Assembly: GCA_028015205.1 (NCBI GenBank)
Contig: CM051516.1
Coordinates: forward strand, 53,572,230-53,636,229
DNA: 64,000 nt
Direction of reading: 5' to 3'
Source of the DNA: Mytilisepta virgata
Lineage: Eukaryota > Mollusca > Bivalvia > Mytilida > Mytilidae
The notes under the pieces are model-generated. The model ran no database searches and was not told the origin of the DNA. It saw nothing but the letters and a program-made list of their open reading frames with translations. This document shows positions 60,401-64,000 of the stretch, in pieces. The stretch's first letter is position 1. The number at the start of each line of letters is the position of its first letter. The position numbers were made by a program, and so were the translations under genes.

Positions 60401-63400
60401 TACAGAACTTGTGCAGAAGCGGAAAATCAAGAGAGTTGTAGTTGTAAAGATCACGAAAGGATCATTACGGGTACCTGGTGTACCCCAGAATTAAATGTGG
60501 CGCTATCAAAGGGTTATGGGACGAAGTATATCACTTCGAAGAAAGCACAATGTATGACAAATCGACCAAAAAGGAGGACTTTTTGCAGAATATGTTAACC
60601 TATTCCTCAAATTGAAGCAACAGGCCTCCGGTTTTCCAAATGAATGTGTTACAGATGAACAGAAAATGGAATACATTACACTGTGTGCCCTGTGGGAAGG
60701 TATCCAATTAGATTACGATGAGATAAAAAAAAAACCCGGATTACGACAGTTTTCTTTCATGTACGAAAATGAAACTGAAAAGTTTTTTCAATATTTGACA
60801 GATCCGAAAAAAGACGTACGAGACTTCCACATAGTAAGCGATGAGATCATACAACTGGAATATTTGGATGATTACCAGTTTCTACCCATGGATTTTAAGA
60901 CCAACATTTTCGTGGCATCATTTACTAGGTGTTGGGCACGGCTAAAACTTTATGACTTGTTAACATTAACGAGACCAAATGCCCTCTACGTTGACACTGA
61001 CTCCATAATATTTGTTGATAAGGATAAAACCATTACAAAGACACTTCCTATAGGACATTTTTTAGGTGAATTGACAAACGAAGTTGCAAAGGAAGATGGA
61101 CACATCACTCACTTCGTTTCAAGTGGACGAAAATCATATGCTTATAAAATGTTATCTGGAAAAGAGGTGTGTAAAGTTCGTGAGTTTTCGTTAGAAAGTG
61201 CATCAAATTCACATCTCATAAACTTCTGTACAATGAAATACATGGTAGTGAATAAAACAAAAGAAACAATAACCATCGTAAATCCTCGGAAAATATGCAG
61301 ACTAGGAAAGAAATGTAAACTGTACAACAGGATGGAGGAAAAAGAATTCAAAATGGTATATACCAAAAGACGCTTGTTAGACGACCTTCGAACTGTGCCG
61401 TTTGGCAATTCTGATTAATTTAACATTTCTATGTTTTTTTATCTTTTATTTTATGTTTACAATTAAAAAAAAATCAGTATTTAATCCATTTAATTTTTGT
61501 TCTTTTTTCTCTCTCTTGCAAAAAGAGTGGAGTGTACTGGAATACATGGTGGTCCTTCTTCTTTAACATCCCTTTTTATAACCATACCACCATCTATTTG
61601 GGTACTGGCGTCATTTGTGGATATCTTTACAGGTGATTGGTCAATTCAATTTCTTTCCAAAGTATCGTCTTGTAAATCTATAGGGTCTGATGGTTTAGTT
61701 TCTGAATTGTTTATCTTTTCTTTATCCTGAGACAGTTCGTCATATTGTCTCTTTGCAATATTAGTTCTTTAGCCATGATAAAAAATTATCGATGAAACTC
61801 CAAAGCAGGTTTTACGATTATTGGTAAGATTTTACTGTATCGAAACATTAGTTTTTTCTTGTGCGGAAACTTTCTGACTTAGACCCTAATTGAAATATGA
61901 TGTTCCTGTACTGTTTCAAAGGTTTCACATACGTTGCTTTGTTTGGTAACACACCCTTGTAAATGTTAAGCGCGATTTCTGATAAAACGTCGACTTGTTT
62001 TTTAGTAATATGTGTTAATATCGCTTTTCTTTGTTGAAGAGTTGAATCGAAAATGAATTTCAAAAAATTTGCATTTAATTGCATCCGTCTGCTCATCTTG
62101 TTTTGGGATAAATGATCAAAAGTATGTTGGTAACAGTCTTTTATATAGGCTGGTACACCACGCATGTATCGCCAGGAAATATACCTGTCCGTAACATATA
62201 CTTAGCATTGTCTCTGTGTGTCGATAAGTCGACCAACAGGTAATTGTACTTTTTCTCTGTGGCTTTTGAAAAACTGTCCATGAAGAATTTGCCTTGTCAG
62301 GGAGAATCTGTGACGCGAACGTAGTCAATTGCCTCATATCCCGTGGATTACGAAATAGTATGAAATTGGCACAGTTCAATGAAATGCTTCTGGCGTATTT
62401 TCCACCAAAATATAGATTTTGCGATAGAGAGCAAACCGAGGCCTTTCTATGATGACTTGTTATAGTAAATAAATGCAAAAGATCTTCCGAACGGACGATT
62501 TTAGAAATCAGATCATCTAATAACTTAGAGCTGTTCTGCTGACTGCTTTAGATCTGGTCTAGAATAGAATCGTGACTGCTCTAAAACAGAATTCTGATCG
62601 ATTAACCTGTCATGGTCTAGACCAGTCCACCCATTCATGGTATGGATCGTATCACTGACCTGACATTTTTTTTTAAATGTTTTATATATATATATATTTT
62701 TAAATGTTAATTTTGTTATTTATTTTTTTATTTTAATTTTATTAAAACAAATATTTTTAAAATTTTTATTTTATTTTTTCTTGAGTAAGTAATTAAAAAA
62801 AATGGATGGCCTCCGATGATGGGTTATTTAATGATATGACTGCTCTGATTCTGCTCTGCAAGTTAACTTGGCCGGGAGGCCAGGAGGTTATGACTGGTCG
62901 CAATTGTAGGTCATTAGTGGTTTATTTCAAATTTTATGACTGTACGTGATGTGCATTATTCTGTTTAAGAAAGGTTCTGTGCGATATAAAAATGCCTTCA
63001 GCATATTTTGTCTCAATATTCTCATCTCTATTTTGTCATATAATGAATGTTTTTAGATTGAAAAAAAAACTCAAATAATAATTAAATTTACTAAGTGTTG
63101 TATGATCACAAATTACCTGCCGGAAGCCAACAACACACGTTTATTCCAACAATAATCAAAGCCGTTCTGGTTGGTCGCCACCATAATGGAATTGATCTTG
63201 TAGGTTTTTCTCCAAATCGACTGATCGACTTCGTTTGTTGGAACGCAATATACAATATATGACTGTACATTACTGTCAATAAAGCAAACATGATACCAAT
63301 CACAGATGAATATAATTTTAGGTAATCCCTCGTGAAAACTCCAAAATACATACAAAATTTTTCTGATGTCCCTTGATTCCAACCGAAAAGAGGTGACTGG

Positions 63401-63855
63401 CAGAACAACAAAGAAGTTAGCCAACTCAGGATGACGTATAACTTTGTTTTTGCAGGCGTTATCAACTCAAAATAATGATAAGGCAGTATAATTTTACCAT
63501 ATCGTTCTAATGTCAGTGCGAATATCATACACACGGAATTCATTAATACACCATTTACCAGGCCGAAACGTACTGCACATTCGTAAAATTCTTTATAATG
63601 AACCAAGTTGTAAATACAATTGCATAATAAGAGAATACCGCTAAGAAAATCTGACAGTGCTAAATGACTTATTAAGATACATGAAACATCCTCTCTGAAA
63701 TCTCTTCCGGACAATATGTATAAAATAATACCATTTAAAATCACTGTCAATATTGCGATAATCAAAACTAAAATTGTAATAGAGAAAAAAGGTAGCGATA
63801 TTCCAAAACCATTCATTCCATGGTACAAAATATAGTCCGATGTTTCTCCTACCAT
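51460..63855 (-). CDS. Class A (rhodopsin-family) GPCR, two exons
   Basis: Exon 1, 63855-63117 (ATG at 63855; a GTG nine codons upstream is not used), and exon 2, 51710-51460 (TAG), join in phase 1: 739+251 = 990 nt, 329 aa. Seven hydrophobic helices are visible. Landmarks: LNG in TM1 (Asn41), LALSD in TM2 (Asp69), Cys93 and Cys168 for the extracellular disulfide, LERY (117-119, in place of DRY), SPLFGWN in loop 2, CCWLPAG in TM6 and NPMIY in TM7 (284-288), then a short tail with basic KKV..IRKM. The PLFGWN block and short N-terminus recall adenosine-type receptors, but the ligand cannot be assigned. The 11.4-kb intron (51711-63116) splits TM6 from TM7 and is filled with mobile-element fossils. 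Expected at the plasma membrane. Confidence 0.85.
52065..52175. repeat. Imperfect palindrome
   Basis: atagattaata on the left pairs with tattaatctat on the right; the centre is ccctcgagtgatattgtccctcggg-like, recalling the 41729 and 35755 palindromes. Confidence 0.65.
52411..52524. repeat. Imperfect palindrome
   Basis: gaaaaagtgtgtgtgtatct pairs with agatacccccacacttttc across a centre that includes ccctctgattggtcagc. Confidence 0.65.
52830..54290 (-). pseudogene. Decayed Crypton-like tyrosine recombinase gene
   Basis: Read on the minus strand from about 54290. An acidic N-terminal part is followed by DPLHFTAADINVWF and SYLPRTLYIL-like blocks (about 54000-53900), then 53838-53635 (GRMAELTNQGIGTI, LLGDSS), a block near 53160-53080 (GVQPVGVNKLSSLM), and 53042-52830 with GHRSVESVRKYKRPSDEM. 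The last contains the His/Arg and the Tyr nucleophile context of tyrosine recombinases. This order is that of the KIAA1958/DUF3504 group derived from Cryptons. Several frameshifts and stops break it. Lies within the GPCR intron. Confidence 0.7.
54519..54652. mobile_element. Fold-back MITE, diverged copy of 42085-42213
   Basis: tttttcatattggcttagat on the left and gccgatatgaaaa on the right; centre cttcgcctcatgcc. Followed by acgcgataatactatattat, as at the first copy. The overlapping open frames at 54282-54617 on both strands are artefacts. Confidence 0.7.
55145..55470. repeat. ~80-bp degenerate tandem repeat
   Basis: About five units built on catatataatagggttcaaa followed by tcaatatggtRgggtcca. 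Confidence 0.8.
56230..56830 (+). pseudogene. Tandem PC4/p15-like domain protein, Polinton-associated fragment
   Basis: Pieces in different frames give two related domains. The first has GSQIYIHIRNYI and PTKQGVALTFSRW (about 56390-56500); the second has LHLGGGIQITISQ, FPTVDIRQFW and TKKGISLNTFKWDRL (56576-56730). The paired lysine-glycine-[VI]-[AS]-L pattern resembles PC4-type single-stranded DNA-binding folds. It lies just upstream of the polymerase remnant on the same strand. An open frame at 55908-56150 upstream, of unknown nature, may belong to the same element. Frameshifts make it non-functional. Confidence 0.4.
57247..57345 (+). repeat. In-frame tandem duplication of ~48 nt inside the polymerase remnant
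   Basis: ccaaagggaagWggtaaagc through actagaYtgtatggagat occurs twice in a row with two or three differences; in protein terms PKGxGKAVPITRLYGD is repeated. Confidence 0.9.
59590..59891 (+). other. Intron-like gap in the Polinton polymerase remnant
   Basis: Starts with gtaagg and ends with a pyrimidine-rich ttcgttttag. The flanking coding sequence is in matching phase (1) and both sides belong to one conserved Gly-Cys..His-Gly-Cys motif. The interior holds a G/A-rich run (59697-59720) and no coding. It could be a true spliceosomal intron or a chance insertion. Confidence 0.5.
61500..61775 (-). pseudogene. Possible Polinton late-gene fragment
   Basis: Minus strand: a start-like MAKELIL at about 61775, then after a one-base shift a hydrophilic stretch (YDELSQDKEKI, PPCIPVHS) ending with RERKK. 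Similar small proteins accompany mussel Polintons as far as I recall. Weak; convergent with the polymerase. Confidence 0.3.
61848..62165 (-). pseudogene. Polinton small late-protein fragment
   Basis: 105 codons, including QRKAILTHITKKQVDVLSEI and ALNIYKGVLP with a basic C-terminus (FRTRKN). This helical, basic 'core'-like small protein type recurs in Polinton late clusters and adenovirus-like elements. The frame is open, but the element around it is dead. Position beside the ATPase fragment fits Polinton gene order. Confidence 0.45.
62116..62535 (-). pseudogene. Polinton packaging ATPase, C-terminal fragment
   Basis: On the minus strand from about 62535: KLLDDLISKIVRSEDLLHLF, then ITSHHRKASVCSLSQNLYF, GGKYARSISLN and FILFRNPRD (62478-62300), the conserved distal part of FtsK/HerA-type (A32-like) DNA-packaging ATPases of Polintons. 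The N-terminal half with Walker A is absent and the C-terminus is frameshifted. Convergent to the polymerase remnant, as in intact elements. Confidence 0.65.
62540..63116. other. Intron DNA, AT-rich, no gene
   Basis: Includes short ctggtctagaccag-type inverted motifs (62545-62640) and a TA/T-rich stretch (62680-62790). No Polinton terminal inverted repeat was identified here. Confidence 0.4.
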
Positions 63856-64000
63856 TTCTCTGTAGTTGATATTTAAAATCACATGTATAACACGTGTATA
63901 GCTGCTTTGACAACAACTGACTGCTTAGAGATGTCATCATCGAATTAAAATGCGTGGTTAATATTTATATATTATCACTTTGTTTGATAAAATATAAGTA

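Larger units (their letters stand above)
57000..61418 (+). pseudogene. Polinton/Maverick protein-primed DNA polymerase B, broken
   Basis: Consecutive frames: 57000-57641 (N-terminal extension), 57598-58134 (Cys/His-rich region), about 58138-58440 with exonuclease motif I (DFET near 58233), 58459-58713 with exonuclease motif II (NAKGFDNY, 58657-58680), 58763-58951, about 58945-59609, 59892-60598 and 60612-61418. SLYP of palm motif A is at about 60226-60237, but the Asp that should precede it is Tyr. The DTDS of motif C is near 60990-61002. Motif B (K-x3-N-S-x2-G type) is not seen between them. At least six frame breaks plus these changes show it is dead. A 302-bp gap at 59590-59891 has intron-like borders. 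Family knowledge: this enzyme replicates Polintons, large virus-like transposons. Confidence 0.85.

Noticed and set aside
63856..63882. GTG as start of the GPCR
   Set aside because: An in-frame ATG follows nine codons later and leaves a normal short N-terminus before TM1.

Overview
The window looks like nuclear DNA of a bivalve mollusc, most likely a mussel (Mytilus-like). It is AT-rich, has small exons with canonical GT..AG introns, and is crowded with repeats typical of bivalves: tRNA-headed SINEs with a V-domain-like tail, Penelope-like retroelement debris, fold-back elements, and Polinton and Crypton-like remnants. The organism call is inference from these features, not from a marker gene.

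Layout. (1) 1-5.9 kb: the last two exons of an SLC22-type organic cation transporter (+), with a SINE and a tandem triplication in its introns, then a decayed L1/Tx1-like LINE (-). (2) 6-14.2 kb and 25.4-34.2 kb: two complete, head-to-tail, nine-exon sialate O-acetylesterase (SIAE) genes (-). All exons could be placed; seven of nine have identical lengths, and every intron phase matches. Their introns carry two copies of a TTAA-ended MITE, SINEs and minisatellites. (3) 14.3-25.4 kb between the SIAE genes: a broken FLYWCH/MULE transposase, a 5-unit ~367-bp satellite with dimeric higher-order structure, and a frameshifted Penelope-like RT. (4) 34.4-37.4 kb: more retroelement debris. (5) 37.7-45.5 kb: a three-exon gene (-) for a 132-aa secreted, 12-cysteine, VWC-like protein. 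Its 5.8-kb intron holds a structurally complete Mutator-like (MULE) transposon on the other strand, with an 8-bp target duplication, imperfect TIRs and an intact 464-codon transposase, plus a series of long palindromes. (6) 46-51 kb: SINE with target duplications, an inverted pair of 21-bp minisatellite elements, and a TIR element with internal tandem repeats. (7) 51.5-63.9 kb: a two-exon class A GPCR (-). Its 11.4-kb intron contains a dead Crypton-like tyrosine recombinase gene and a fossil Polinton/Maverick (PC4-like protein, protein-primed DNA polymerase B, small late protein and packaging ATPase fragments).

The host genes make sense as independent units (transport, sialic acid de-O-acetylation, a secreted Cys-rich protein, a receptor); nothing suggests an operon or joint pathway. 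The most interesting features are the SIAE tandem pair, the apparently intact MULE nested in a host intron, the Polinton fossil with an intron-like gap, and a set of long fold-back palindromes. No rRNA, CRISPR array or prokaryotic gene was seen.
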